Source of the DNA: Methanospirillum lacunae
Lineage (GTDB): Archaea; Halobacteriota; Methanomicrobia; Methanomicrobiales; Methanospirillaceae
NCBI RefSeq assembly: GCF_046195335.1
Contig: NZ_CP176093.1
Direction: 5' to 3' (one strand)
DNA: 64,000 nucleotides
The translations under genes were made by a program, and so were the position numbers. The notes beneath the pieces are model-generated. The model made no database searches. It was not told the origin of the DNA and saw only the letters and a list, made by a program, of their open reading frames with translations. Below are positions 19,213-29,364 of the stretch, piece after piece. How positions within the stretch are numbered: the first letter of the stretch is position 1; the number at the start of each line of letters is the position of its first letter.

Positions 19213-19551
19213 CTATTTTTCAAGTTCTCCTTTCATAACCTGGAATTCTTCGGTAGTGATTTCACCTTTTGCATATCGCTCTTTCAGGATATCTAATGCA
19301 GAATTAGGTTCAGAAATAACCTTATGTTCTCCGATCTCACGGAGTATGAGATACAGAAACAGGGCAAATACACCAATCATCGGGATGACAATGAGGATCC
19401 ACCAGAGAAGACCATGCATTCCGCGTTTGTTTGCATCCTGGAAGACGATATATCCAATGATAATGAAAATAAGAAACCAGAAGAACATCATTCCCATACC
19501 AAAAAATGGGAAACCATAGCCGCCTCCCCAGGGACCCATCATTCCGAACAT
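19213..19551 (-). CDS. Small membrane protein with C-terminal SHOCT domain
   Basis: 112 residues: a Gly/Met/Phe-rich N-terminus (FGMMGPWGGG), two transmembrane helices (about 20-38 and 48-70), then a SHOCT tail (LDILKERYAKGEITTEEF), a short oligomerisation motif usually found at the C-terminus. Such proteins are common in methanogen genomes and are of unknown function. It stands alone. Confidence 0.8.
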   Translation of the reverse strand: MFGMMGPWGGGYGFPFFGMGMMFFWFLIFIIIGYIVFQDANKRGMHGLLWWILIVIPMIGVFALFLYLILREIGEHKVISEPNSALDILKERYAKGEITTEEFQVMKGELEK

Positions 19552-20639
19552 GAATGAGAATGTACCTCCGGGTTCATAATTATTTGCAAGGCCTAATCAT
19601 TTCTCTTATGTTGTTTTAATAATCCCAATGCCTGTTATCTGGATTATCATTTATACCAAAGCTAAAATGATGATCATACGAGCGAAACTTGAGAAAGAAC
19701 CGAGAATTGTCAGGAATGTGTTTAGATTCAATGTTGAAAATGTAGATCAAAGATGTTATCTTTTTGTTGGGCAATGGGGTTGAAGTTAAGGATATGTAAA
19801 AATTCGAACTATGACATCAAAGAACGGATGAATCTTTACCGTGAAAAAGATGTAGAGGTTCTTGCATATGGAACATATCTAAAAATCCGGATTTGAAAAT
19901 CAATTTGCCTCTATTATCCATTCGATAATTGATATTTTTCACTTTTGTTGAAAATTCAGATACGTTTGTGATTTTTGATTAATAAAAAAAGCATTCCGAT
20001 GAGTGCTTAAAAGGAAGTATTTAATTAGGGGTGGTTTTTCTTGTCCTTGCTGGTCTTGTTGGTACTGATTATGACTGGATTTCCCTTTTAACAGATGAAA
20101 CCATGATGGTCACGAGTTCGGGCTGATGTAAGTTTTTTAAGTCGAAAATATTGGATCTGGCATCTTTGGTTCATCCGGGAATTCAGATACAGAATATTAG
20201 TATATATCGTAGCCAGAGTTTTCATTTAGAAATTCCGTGACTAACTGGTTTTGATGTATAATGAGTGGTAAGGTTTTGGAGTACCGGGTTAAAGGGGGGA
20301 AAAGGGATCTAACCCAATAGAGAAATGGGGATCATTTTTCTCATACACCAATTGATTGTTGTCCAGAATGGAACAGGTAGGAGATCGAGCCGACTGATAA
20401 TTCATGGAAAGGAATGATATCATCAACAATAGTTCATTATTGTGAACCTAATTTCGAAATCATATATCTGTTCTTACCTTTCTCTCAATTTTTGAGCTAA
20501 AAAGAGCGTGATAAGGTTCTTTATTGCCTGGTTCAGGTCGAGAAAAAATTCACGTATGTAGTCCAATATGTCCATGACCTTGTTCTCATTTTACGCATAG
20601 AGATTCAGTGCCACAGAATTCTAGGACTTTTCTTACCCA
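19552..20639. other. Gene-poor 1.1 kb stretch with possible decayed coding DNA
   Basis: No complete gene is visible. Two short plus-strand stretches look like coding debris: one around 19670-19785 (RAKLEKEPRIVRNVFRF) that ends in a stop, and one around 19804-19897 (IKERMNLYREKDVEVLAYG) in another frame. The rest (19900-20639) is AT-rich and I recognise nothing in it. It could be the relic of one displaced gene. Confidence 0.35.
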
Positions 20640-23627
20640 TCACCGGTACCAGTGAGCGGTCTTTGCGGAATTATTCATCCACTGACCCGCATTTCCTCCG
20701 GCATCTATAGTCCGGACCGATAACTGGTACGTTGTATCAGGCTTGAGTCGAGCAGCAGTATATGAGGCGATCTCCGGTGGAAGACTGATCATATTCACGC
20801 CATCCAGAGCGACCTGTACCTGATCGATATTGTTGGTATCAGGGACTGTCCAGTTCCAGGTGATAAGATACGGAAGAATTTTCGTAGTATGGAGGTTTGA
20901 AACCTGCTTTAAATCAGGAAAATAGACACGTAACCGTTCAAACGCGTTGGAATAACTCTCATAATCCCCACCTTGTGCAGTATAGAAGTATCCATTCTCA
21001 TCCATCGCCCCGATAACCGTCTTTCTGGGATACCAGATTGGAGCCTTGTCAGGAGTTACCCGCCACTGGTTCAGGGAGAGATTATAGGTACCGACATGAT
21101 CCATGACAATATCGGTAGAGATATTGCGATAACCCCCTGCTATCCAGAGTGACCCATCCGGCTCTGATGCACTTGCTGCATAATACCAACCGTTTGTACC
21201 GGGAATATCCGCAATCCAGGACCAGTTCACTCCGTCAAATCGCTCTGCAGATGAATATGATGACGCTTTTGTCCCTGTATTGCCAAATCCCCCGGCGACC
21301 AGTATCGTGTTATTTCCGGAGGATACCGCAAATCCAGCTCTCGGAACGTGCATTGAGGGAGCTTGATGCCAGGTGGCTGTGGAAGTGTTGAGGTAGTACA
21401 TACGATCAGTGACGTTCCAACGGACTGTTCCACCAAGAACATATAACCGATCTCCGAGAACTGCGGTGTTATAACCGTATGCGGCTTGTGGGGTATTATT
21501 CGTTCCGAGTGAAGACCATTGGCCTGTATTGATGTCATAAACATAGGTCGTAGGATCAATTGGATCGATGCCGGTTGTCCTCCCCCCGGGAATGTAGATC
21601 TTTCCATTGATCACACCGCCAGAGATTTCTCCAAGTTTCAGGGGCATCGGCGTCAGGTTAGACCAGGTCATATTTCTGATATCATATCGATAAACAAGAT
21701 CAGAGTAATCCGAGGAATAAACATCATACCCTCCGATAAGGAAGAGAGATCCATTGTTTGATACCATGGCCGAATCCATGAGTGCCCGGGGGATTTCCGG
21801 AAGTATCTGTGCATTGGTCACTGAGGTATACCCTGTGATCACCTGACCAAATCCGGAGGCATTCTGGTACATCCGGTACTTGAGCTGGAAACTCCCATCT
21901 CCCGGTGCAGTACCATTGAATGCAAACACCACCGATTCTCCGGGATTGACTGTTTGCAGCCCAGGAAGCTGATATGTGTTAGTATTAAACCGGATTGCAT
22001 CGCTGTTTTCCGCCTTGAGGCAGACTGAGTTGGCAGATGTCCAGGGCACTGTTCCGGCATTCTGGACGGTGACGGTGATTGGGCAGGTAGACCCCGGATG
22101 AACCTTCGAAGGCAAATTTATGTTTTCTATTGCATCATATGCAGGGATTGTACGGGAGAGTGCGGCAGAAGCATTGAGCCTTCCGCCAGAGATGCAAAAC
22201 CCAGAGAGGGAGGGGATGCTATCGACCGATTGGATCAGTGTTGATTTTATTTGTGCCGTATTGTATTCCGGATGAGCTGCTTTGATCAAAGCAGCAGTCC
22301 CAGCTACAAGCGGAGCAGCAAAGGAGGTTCCGCTAAGAATAATATATGGAATTTCGCCGGCCCCTGAACTATTATCAGACAGACTCTGGAGAACACGGGA
22401 TGATCTCCCTGACTGAACTCCTGAAATAGGACTCTTCTCACTGGAAGGAGTATAATTCATAGGTACAATAAGGAGGATATCCTTTCCCGGCGCATCAAGG
22501 TAAACTGAGGATCTCCCGAAATTCGAGAAAGACGCCTTTTCATCACGGTTATCAGACGCCATCACGGAGACGACATTACGGCATTGAAAATGTGCATACG
22601 TCTGCATGTCGTCAGTATTCATGTTATCATTTGCCGCTGACCATACCATAAGTCCGGGGTACCGGTTTACCGCATCGATGAGAGCATCAGATTTATAAAC
22701 AAGATTCCAGGAGTTCGAGATGATATCTGCACCATGGTTCATGGCATATTCAATGCTACTGATGGCATCTGATTCAAATCCCCATCCTGATGAGCCTATC
22801 CATTTCAAGGCCATAATCCGTGCTTTCCATCCGACTCCGGTCATTGCAAGGCTATTGTTCCCGGTCGCTGCAATCAGGCCGGCACAGGCAGTTCCATGAT
22901 ACTCATCATCCATGGGATCAGAATCGTTGTCGACAAAATCATATCCATGCTCCCCGGTAACCGGGTCAGTCCAGATATTGTCAATCAGGTCAGGATGCAG
23001 GTAATCAACCCCTCCATCCAGTACCGCGACAACCACATCACGTGATCCGGTGGTAATATTCCATGCTCCTTCTGCTTTGATATCGGCCCCCGGAGTGCCC
23101 CCCTCCTGTCCCGTGTTATTCAGGCTCCACTGGTACTGGTAGTAAGGATCATTCGGAACTGATGAACTGCGATCATTCTTAAAAAGAGAGGGATGTACCG
23201 TGGCCGGGGGATCTTCGAGAACCGCGATCAAATCAGGTTCTGCATACCGTACCGATGGTTGGGTCTTGTACCAGGATATCGCCTCTGACACGGTCATTGT
23301 ATCAGGAATTCTGACCAGTTGGAGCCCGGGTAGAAATGCCGATGAATAACTCTTTATTATGGTAGCACCGATTGAGGCGTGTATGGCGGTTATCTGATCA
23401 GAAGTAACTATTGCCTGCATGCCATTCGGGTTCTCTGGTGTGTTAAACCGCACTAAGATTTGGTGTGGTGCATATCCGGGATCTGGTCCGAAAGAAGAAT
23501 GATGGGATATCTGCTGCTTTGGTGTATCGGGCATCTCTGAACCGGTCACCGGCAGGGCCACGGCTGCTGCGATGATAGTCAGCAGGAGGAACAAACCGGT
23601 GAAATGGGATGTCAACAGGTAATTCAT
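20640..23627 (-). CDS. Exported subtilisin-family protease with Kelch and Fn3-like domains
   Basis: 995 residues. A signal peptide is followed by a propeptide (QILVRF to RYAEPD, residues 55-132) of the fervidolysin type, then a peptidase S8 domain with the full triad: D204 (AVLDGGVD), H244 (YHGTACAG), oxyanion N333 and S435 (GTSFAAP). Next comes an NBR1/CARDB-like beta domain (about 515-605, VTVQNAGTVPW), a Kelch-type beta-propeller (about 610-890, repeated YxYD, GGxY, WS motifs) and a final fibronectin type III-like domain (WNWTVPDTNNIDQV). The likely role is a secreted or surface-retained protease for peptide scavenging or surface-protein turnover. Its upstream flank is the second IS remnant. 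Confidence 0.9.
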   Translation of the reverse strand: MNYLLTSHFTGLFLLLTIIAAAVALPVTGSEMPDTPKQQISHHSSFGPDPGYAPHQILVRFNTPENPNGMQAIVTSDQITAIHASIGATIIKSYSSAFLPGLQLVRIPDTMTVSEAISWYKTQPSVRYAEPDLIAVLEDPPATVHPSLFKNDRSSSVPNDPYYQYQWSLNNTGQEGGTPGADIKAEGAWNITTGSRDVVVAVLDGGVDYLHPDLIDNIWTDPVTGEHGYDFVDNDSDPMDDEYHGTACAGLIAATGNNSLAMTGVGWKARIMALKWIGSSGWGFESDAISSIEYAMNHGADIISNSWNLVYKSDALIDAVNRYPGLMVWSAANDNMNTDDMQTYAHFQCRNVVSVMASDNRDEKASFSNFGRSSVYLDAPGKDILLIVPMNYTPSSEKSPISGVQSGRSSRVLQSLSDNSSGAGEIPYIILSGTSFAAPLVAGTAALIKAAHPEYNTAQIKSTLIQSVDSIPSLSGFCISGGRLNASAALSRTIPAYDAIENINLPSKVHPGSTCPITVTVQNAGTVPWTSANSVCLKAENSDAIRFNTNTYQLPGLQTVNPGESVVFAFNGTAPGDGSFQLKYRMYQNASGFGQVITGYTSVTNAQILPEIPRALMDSAMVSNNGSLFLIGGYDVYSSDYSDLVYRYDIRNMTWSNLTPMPLKLGEISGGVINGKIYIPGGRTTGIDPIDPTTYVYDINTGQWSSLGTNNTPQAAYGYNTAVLGDRLYVLGGTVRWNVTDRMYYLNTSTATWHQAPSMHVPRAGFAVSSGNNTILVAGGFGNTGTKASSYSSAERFDGVNWSWIADIPGTNGWYYAASASEPDGSLWIAGGYRNISTDIVMDHVGTYNLSLNQWRVTPDKAPIWYPRKTVIGAMDENGYFYTAQGGDYESYSNAFERLRVYFPDLKQVSNLHTTKILPYLITWNWTVPDTNNIDQVQVALDGVNMISLPPEIASYTAARLKPDTTYQLSVRTIDAGGNAGQWMNNSAKTAHWYR

Positions 23628-23684
23628 GGTCAGATCCTGTAGTTCAGATCACAATTTACATTTAGGAGAGATAATATTTCGTTA

Positions 23685-23877
23685 TTCTTCGTGGTTCTCT
23701 AACTCATTAATGGCCCTCGATTGTTTACGGTAATTACGTTGAAATCCTTAAATTGGAGCATATTAGGAGGGAATTTGAGTTTTAAACTCCCTTGCCTTTT
23801 TTATAAATCAACAGGAGATCAAGGAATCATTCAAACCTGAATTCACATAGAATATTTACACGTGGGCCAGCCTGAAC
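23685..23877 (-). mobile_element. Right-end scrap of the ISH3-like element
   Basis: The stretch beginning GTGGTTCTCTAACTCATTAAT aligns, with changes, to the reverse complement of the right end of the IS at 13308-14142, including the GTAATTACGTTGAA block (23730-23743). On the minus strand it encodes a damaged transposase tail (FLDLLLIY) with an in-frame stop. It directly abuts the FUSC fragment, so the IS marks a recombination junction here too. Confidence 0.65.
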
Positions 23878-24258
23878 TGATGAGAAAGCATCCCTGAAGA
23901 TCGGTTCGCGACGTGGTGATCTGGTTGAAATCTCGTGAAGAGGAGGGAGAGGCACACCATCATTACAACAATCGAGATCTCCCCGATGACAAAAAACCCG
24001 GTGATACCAGCAGCAGAGAGATGATCACCTGAATGAAACGATGACCTAATGATAAGAAATATAAGAATCAGGCTGCTACACCGGGCAAAGGTTCTGTTCA
24101 TTTCCCCGACAAGAGTAAAGAAAAAGGTCAGAAGTACCAGAGAGATACTTAAAATCACCGTATTGTTTCCGAGCAGGGATCCGACCAGGAATGCGATTGC
24201 ATCAGCAACACAGGCAAAAAACAGTGTTGAATATTGTTCCCGGAGGAGGGATTCTTGA
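23878..24258 (-). pseudogene. FUSC-type membrane protein, middle fragment
   Basis: From about 24256 the minus strand reads ESLLREQYSTLFFACVADAI and continues through NRTFARCSSLILIFLII to SHQFRLAHV, where it runs into the IS scrap. It matches residues of about 65-200 of the complete gene at 17325-18419, with many substitutions. Both the N-terminal start and the second helix block are gone. It is a truncated second copy. Confidence 0.75.
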
Positions 24259-24365
24259 TTACTTTATCAGTTAAATCGTTCATGGACAAGTTCCTACTCA
24301 AACAGATGAAGGGTCAATAAATATAAATTAAATAATGCCATTACACCTATAATCTGGATATTATA

Positions 24366-25688
24366 ATGATAATCTACTTAAGTTATTCATCAAAGGATCA
24401 AGAAATTGCCCAAAAAATAACCACTAAGTTAGAGGCTGCTGGTCATCAGATATGGAAAGACAAGTATTTTAAGAAAGGTGATAATTTTATTCAGCAAATT
24501 ATTGATGTCCTTAATGATATTAATATTTTTATTGTAATTATTAGCGAAAGTTCATTAAAATCTGAATGGGTAATGCAAGAACTATCTAGCATAGCTCTTG
24601 TGGACCTTTCAAGCAAAATCAGCAGAATATTACCTATACTCGTTGAAAACTGTTCTCTTCCACAATATCTTTGGAATTATAAATCATTTGACTTAACTAC
24701 GAATTTTGATCTTGGAATGCAGGAAATAATCAAAGAATTAGCGGATAAACCTTCAACTGAAATATTAACAAAATCCACAAAAAAACGTTCATATGATTCC
24801 GAAATCACTTCGCTCTCTGAATCTTTACGTGCAGGGCGATTGACCCTTATCTGCGGTGCAGGTGTATCTATAGGTGCTGGAATACCTTCATGGTATGATT
24901 TATTGATGATTTTGATGGAGTCAATGATGAAAAAGATTTCCAATGCTCAATCAATCTCCCTTGAAAATGTAAATCCTAATGAGTTTCAACAGAGATACAG
25001 CCCATCTGCATTAATCATCGGAAAATATCTTAAATCAAATTTGGGTAATACTTTCCTACTCGAATTACGTGAAGCCTTGTACTCGAATAATCCAACATCA
25101 TGTGAATTTATTGAGAGTATTGTTGAACTTGCTCGTCCTCAACGGGATGGCAAATCCCTTGAATCCATAATTACCTTTAATTATGATGGATTAATTGAGG
25201 AACAACTTAAAATAAACAATATACAATATAAATCAATTTCTTCTGAAGGCATACGAATTAACCACAATGAATTACCTATATATCATGTTCATGGATTCCT
25301 TCCACGAAAAGAAGAAATACAGATAGAGGAAGAAGTTGTTTTTAGTGAAGATACATACCATAGCCAATTTATTGATCCATTTAGTTGGTCAAATTTGATA
25401 CAGTTGATTAAGTTAAGTCAAAACACTTGTTTATTTCTAGGGATGAGTTTTAACGACCCAAATCTTCGACGATTATTAGATGTTGCACGACGTAAAAATC
25501 CTTCAAGAGCATTAAATCATTTTGTTATTAAAAAAATACCCAATTCATCAGATAAGAATGATACAGTTGATCAACTTGAATGTTTTTTAGAAGAACAGGA
25601 TGCAAATGAATTAGGATTGAATGTAATCTGGGTGGATAGTTATTCAGATATCCCCATAATTCTAAATCGAATTCGAAATAAAAATTAG
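24366..25688 (+). CDS. TIR-SIR2 fusion protein, candidate defence NADase
   Basis: 440 residues. Residues 1-130 form a TIR domain: YLSYSSKD start, SEWVMQEL with the catalytic-type Glu72, and the PILVENC strand. After a linker, residues 155-435 form a SIR2 domain: GAGVS (164-168) with GIPSW (172-176), FNYD (271-274) and YHVHG with His309, plus FLGMSF. Both folds are NAD+-consuming in prokaryotic antiphage systems such as Thoeris, DSR and short Argonaute systems, but usually on separate proteins; here they are fused in one gene. It is AT-rich compared with its surroundings, lies alone, and is followed at once by an IS. Likely an abortive-infection effector that senses phage and depletes NAD+; the trigger is unknown. 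Confidence 0.85.
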   Translation: MIIYLSYSSKDQEIAQKITTKLEAAGHQIWKDKYFKKGDNFIQQIIDVLNDINIFIVIISESSLKSEWVMQELSSIALVDLSSKISRILPILVENCSLPQYLWNYKSFDLTTNFDLGMQEIIKELADKPSTEILTKSTKKRSYDSEITSLSESLRAGRLTLICGAGVSIGAGIPSWYDLLMILMESMMKKISNAQSISLENVNPNEFQQRYSPSALIIGKYLKSNLGNTFLLELREALYSNNPTSCEFIESIVELARPQRDGKSLESIITFNYDGLIEEQLKINNIQYKSISSEGIRINHNELPIYHVHGFLPRKEEIQIEEEVVFSEDTYHSQFIDPFSWSNLIQLIKLSQNTCLFLGMSFNDPNLRRLLDVARRKNPSRALNHFVIKKIPNSSDKNDTVDQLECFLEEQDANELGLNVIWVDSYSDIPIILNRIRNKN

Positions 25689-25772
25689 TTGCATAACATT
25701 TTTAAATAATAATTTAGGCTCAATCATTTTTTGATTACCCTAAAATGTATAATTTCGCTAACCAGGTCATTT

Positions 25773-27500
25773 TCCCATCATCCGCAGATCGTTACAGAGA
25801 AATTGAATTTTATGAAAAGCTTAAATATAAATCTTAGTACGTCGATCTCTATGTATTATTCATGGATTTCGATGATGTCTTTGTTCCAAACTCCGATAAG
25901 ACAATAGGGCACCTTGGTTTGGTAGCTGGTAGTTACGATGAGTTACATATTGGGACTATAATCGATCACCTAATTCCCAAAAATGGTCCACATACTCTGA
26001 GTCATGGTGACATTGTCAAGGCAATGACTATCAACGGTCTTGGTTATATTGAACGTCGTCTCTACCTTTTTCCCGCCTTCTTTACCGATTTATCACTCAA
26101 ACGTCTCTTCAATAAAGACATCACCGCAGATCATCTGAATGATGATGTCATAGGTCGAACTCTTGATGCCATTGCGGCATTCGGACCCACAGAACTATTC
26201 AATCACATCGTTTCTGACTGTTTGGAAAGGGATCAATTTGCGATCAATCTTGTGAATACCGATACCACTAACTTCAGTGTCTATGGCGATTATGATTCAG
26301 ACACCAATACTGAAGAGATAGAAATCACCTATGGTCATCCGAAGGATGGTCGGTGGGATCTGAAAAGATTTGTCCTTGGTATGGCCACAAACCAGTATGG
26401 AATCCCTCTGATGCTTCAGACCTTTTCAGGAAATGAATCAGATAAAAAGTCCCTGCTCCGAATGGTGACTGGAATTAAGGAGAACCTGAAGATTGATGAA
26501 AAGGTTCTCCATGTGGCAGATGCTGCATTTTACACAGAGGAGAATCTCCAGACGCTAGGGATTCATACCTTCTGGATCAGCAGGGTTCCAATGGTTATCT
26601 TGGAGGCTGATGAACTTCGGAGAACCGAAGAACCATTTATTACTTGTAGTGATGATCGCTACTCCTATTATTCTTCTTTCTCTAATTATGCAGGAATACG
26701 CCAAAAATGGTTTGTTTTTCATTCAAGTGAACAACAAAAAAGAAAAGAGAGCACATTTGAGAAGAAGATCGAGAAGGAACTGGACAAATCTCGAAAATCA
26801 CTGAAACATTTGGCTTCAAAACGTTTCGCATGTGAACCGGATGCACAAAATGCAATCAATGACTGGATCGTGAAACACCCCTGGATAGAATTTGATTCGT
26901 GTTCGGTTAAGCAGGTTCATGAAAAGATTGAAAAGAAAAGGGGGCGGCCTACTAAAGATGAGACTCTTATCGTAAAATACGCAATTGAAGGAGGTATCTC
27001 CCTAAACAAAAAGTATGTTGAGAGGGAAAGAGCAATTCTTGGTCGATTTATTGTTGCAACAAATGATCTCGATCTAGATCCAGAATCTGCTCTGTCATAC
27101 TATAAGGGGCAGTACCAGGTTGAAAAAGGATTCAAATTCCTCAAAGATAAAACATTCAGAGTATCTGAAGTGTTTTTAAAAAATATTGGACGTATTCAGG
27201 CACTGGCAATGATTATGGTACTTTGTTTGTACGTGTATGCAGTATCTGAATATAAACTCCGAAAAGGTTTGAAAGAGTCAAATGAGAGTGTGCCAAGTCA
27301 GACAGGGAAACCAACTCAAAACCCAACAATGAGATGGGTATTCTTTTTGTTCAGGAGAGTAAGGGAATTATCTTTGAAGATTGAAGGAAAGGTCGTAACG
27401 AAAGTCCTTAATTTGGATGAGACGATTCGGAAAATTGTCAAACAATTGGGCCCGGAGTATGAAAAATATTATTTTTATTAAAGGACTGCGGAATCTGGGA
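25773..27500 (+). mobile_element. Complete IS1634-like insertion sequence
   Basis: Imperfect terminal inverted repeats begin TCCCA...CCGCAG at 25773 and, reversed, end at 27500 (14 of 21 positions match). The 1.73-kb element contains one full transposase. A clear target duplication was not found. It separates the TIR-SIR2 gene from the split flavoprotein gene. Confidence 0.7.
25862..27481 (+). CDS. IS1634-family DDE transposase
   Basis: 539 residues, full length. An N-terminal DUF4277-like helical region is followed by the DDE core: D134 (NTDTTNF), D220 (HVADAAFY) and E421 (YQVEKGFKFLKDK). These are the expected positions for the IS4-superfamily IS1634 group. No frame break, so it may be active. 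A diverged, broken relative is at 29871-30499. Confidence 0.9.
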   Translation: MDFDDVFVPNSDKTIGHLGLVAGSYDELHIGTIIDHLIPKNGPHTLSHGDIVKAMTINGLGYIERRLYLFPAFFTDLSLKRLFNKDITADHLNDDVIGRTLDAIAAFGPTELFNHIVSDCLERDQFAINLVNTDTTNFSVYGDYDSDTNTEEIEITYGHPKDGRWDLKRFVLGMATNQYGIPLMLQTFSGNESDKKSLLRMVTGIKENLKIDEKVLHVADAAFYTEENLQTLGIHTFWISRVPMVILEADELRRTEEPFITCSDDRYSYYSSFSNYAGIRQKWFVFHSSEQQKRKESTFEKKIEKELDKSRKSLKHLASKRFACEPDAQNAINDWIVKHPWIEFDSCSVKQVHEKIEKKRGRPTKDETLIVKYAIEGGISLNKKYVERERAILGRFIVATNDLDLDPESALSYYKGQYQVEKGFKFLKDKTFRVSEVFLKNIGRIQALAMIMVLCLYVYAVSEYKLRKGLKESNESVPSQTGKPTQNPTMRWVFFLFRRVRELSLKIEGKVVTKVLNLDETIRKIVKQLGPEYEKYYFY

Positions 27501-27795
27501 TTTTTTTTTACACCACCAAATTCCATCCAAATGTATACGCTTCCTCTATCAAACCCGGATTTTCTGCTACACTCTTTGGCCCGGTCATACCTGCTGCAAC
27601 AAGCAATGGGATCATAACCGATTCATGAACCGGATCAAACTCACCCTGGAAAATAAGATGTAATATCCCCCTCAATGGCGTAAACGCTTCAATATAATGT
27701 GAATATTCCAGTGGAGCATTCTGGGTGACAAGCAGGGCAGCTTTTTTCCGGTCCTCAATCCGGGTCTGCAATGCTCCTTCAGCAGATACCGTTGT

Positions 27796-27804
27796 ATACA
27801 GATA
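27796..27804. repeat. 9-bp target site duplication (left; right copy 29060-29068)
   Basis: ATACAGATA occurs immediately left of the IS and again immediately right of it at 29060-29068. Comparison with the intact paralogue shows that only one copy belongs to the gene, so this is the insertion scar. Confidence 0.85.
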
Positions 27805-29059
27805 TAGCCCCCTCCTCAACTCACCACTCAGCTGCCTGTTTAATTCTCTTCTTTATGTCTGAATCAGTTAATAATAAGAGTCCCAATAAAAGTGCATTCA
27901 ATGCTACGGTTTTTTGAACTGACTTTTTGGTATAACAATGTAAAGATTCCCATGAAAGAGCCTTTTTGCCAAATTTGAATAAATCCTCAATTTTTGAACG
28001 TAAAGAAATCCATTCCGTAGGGTCATTAAGAAATTCAAATAATTTTCGGAGTAAATTTTGAATTTTTTCAATGTTTTCAAGCGCTCTAATTGAATTAAAC
28101 CAAATAATTGATGAATTAAACAAATTTTTTAGTTTTCTGATATTGAGATTCTTTTTTGGTATGATAAGCGGTAAAATCCTATGATTTAAAAGTGGTTCAG
28201 CATAATTTTCATATGCGTAGTATCCTCTGTCAAGGATTACACAATCATTCTCTTTTAAAATTCGTCTTCTTACCAATTCAGCAATGATTTCAGGAAATAT
28301 TTTAGAATCATTTGGAGAACCTGAATGCAACAAAAAAGCCAGTGGCAATAATGATTTTGAATTAATTGCCAAGGTTAGTTTATATCCGATATAATATCCT
28401 TTTGAAGGCGAATACCCCCAGGAATAAGGTAATGAATCAAGTTTTGATTTTGAGTATTTCCTTCGGAACCAATTCAAATCAATAGATAATGCAGAACCAT
28501 CAATTATGATTGTTTGTGGCTCTTTAACTCTTTTTTTCGGTTTTATTGCGGTTAATATTCCATTGGTTAATGCAACGAATTGTTCATCTGAAAATTGACT
28601 CGAAAACCGGTAAATCCAATCCGCTGATGGAACCGTCCTAATATTTAGAAATTTACGTAATTGAGGACGTTTCTTAATTTCACTTATAACATATGTGATA
28701 TCTAAAGAGAAAAACATCGCAACAAAAATGATTGATAGGTAGATTCGAGCAAGCGGAACAGGATTTATTCCAGCTTTAGAGATTTCTTGTCCGACCCTAC
28801 GCTTATCGAAATTTCGAATGACTGTTTCGAGCAATAACCATTTATGATCTTTAGGATCAACTATGAGTGGAGATTTCATTGTTTTAACCAAATAATAAAT
28901 CTCCTTCTTGTACCTTAGATCTTTCGATTTGAACTTCTTCTTTTATTAAAATAAAGGAATATTTGAATGCACTTTTTGAGATCCGGTGAAATTTTCAGAG
29001 AACCTGATGAATTGGGTTAGATTTACCCCCTGATTTTTAGTCTTTTTAGGAGGGGGCTA
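27805..29059 (-). mobile_element. 1255-bp IS4-superfamily insertion sequence
   Basis: Ends are perfect 12-bp inverted repeats TAGCCCCCTCCT (27805-27816 and reversed 29048-29059), flanked by a 9-bp duplication. One transposase gene fills it. The ends are fixed independently by alignment of the interrupted gene with its intact copy. The lack of any decay suggests a recent insertion. Confidence 0.9.
27821..28891 (-). CDS. DDE transposase of the 1255-bp IS
   Basis: 356 residues. DDE_Tnp_1-type core: D131 (IIIDGSALSID), D221 (VILDRGYYAY) and E302 (SLRSKIEDLFKFG), with the YREK-like R-x-x-I-E pattern of the IS4 superfamily. Family within that superfamily is not assigned. Notably AT-rich relative to the host gene it interrupts. 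Confidence 0.85.
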   Translation of the reverse strand: MVKTMKSPLIVDPKDHKWLLLETVIRNFDKRRVGQEISKAGINPVPLARIYLSIIFVAMFFSLDITYVISEIKKRPQLRKFLNIRTVPSADWIYRFSSQFSDEQFVALTNGILTAIKPKKRVKEPQTIIIDGSALSIDLNWFRRKYSKSKLDSLPYSWGYSPSKGYYIGYKLTLAINSKSLLPLAFLLHSGSPNDSKIFPEIIAELVRRRILKENDCVILDRGYYAYENYAEPLLNHRILPLIIPKKNLNIRKLKNLFNSSIIWFNSIRALENIEKIQNLLRKLFEFLNDPTEWISLRSKIEDLFKFGKKALSWESLHCYTKKSVQKTVALNALLLGLLLLTDSDIKKRIKQAAEW

Positions 29060-29364
29060 ATACAGATATAACCGGTCAATAATGGGCTTAAGATGACCGG
29101 AAATTCCGCCCATGTAATTTGGAGATGCAAAAACAATACCATCAGACTCGGCAATGAGATCATACATCTCCTGCATATCATCGTCCTGTATACACTGCCC
29201 GGTTTGTTTACATGCATCGCAGTTTGTACAGGCACGAACTTCCAGGTCAGATGCACAGATGATAGTTGTTGCAGCACCATGTGCAGCGGCTCCTTGTAGA
29301 ACATGATGCAACAGTGTTGCAGTATTGCCTTCCGGGCGTGGACTGCCCAGGATTCCCAGAACCT

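Noticed and set aside
29093..29299. 68-codon plus-strand frame in the split flavoprotein gene, repeated at 34694-34900
   Set aside because: Conserved only because the real gene on the opposite strand is duplicated.
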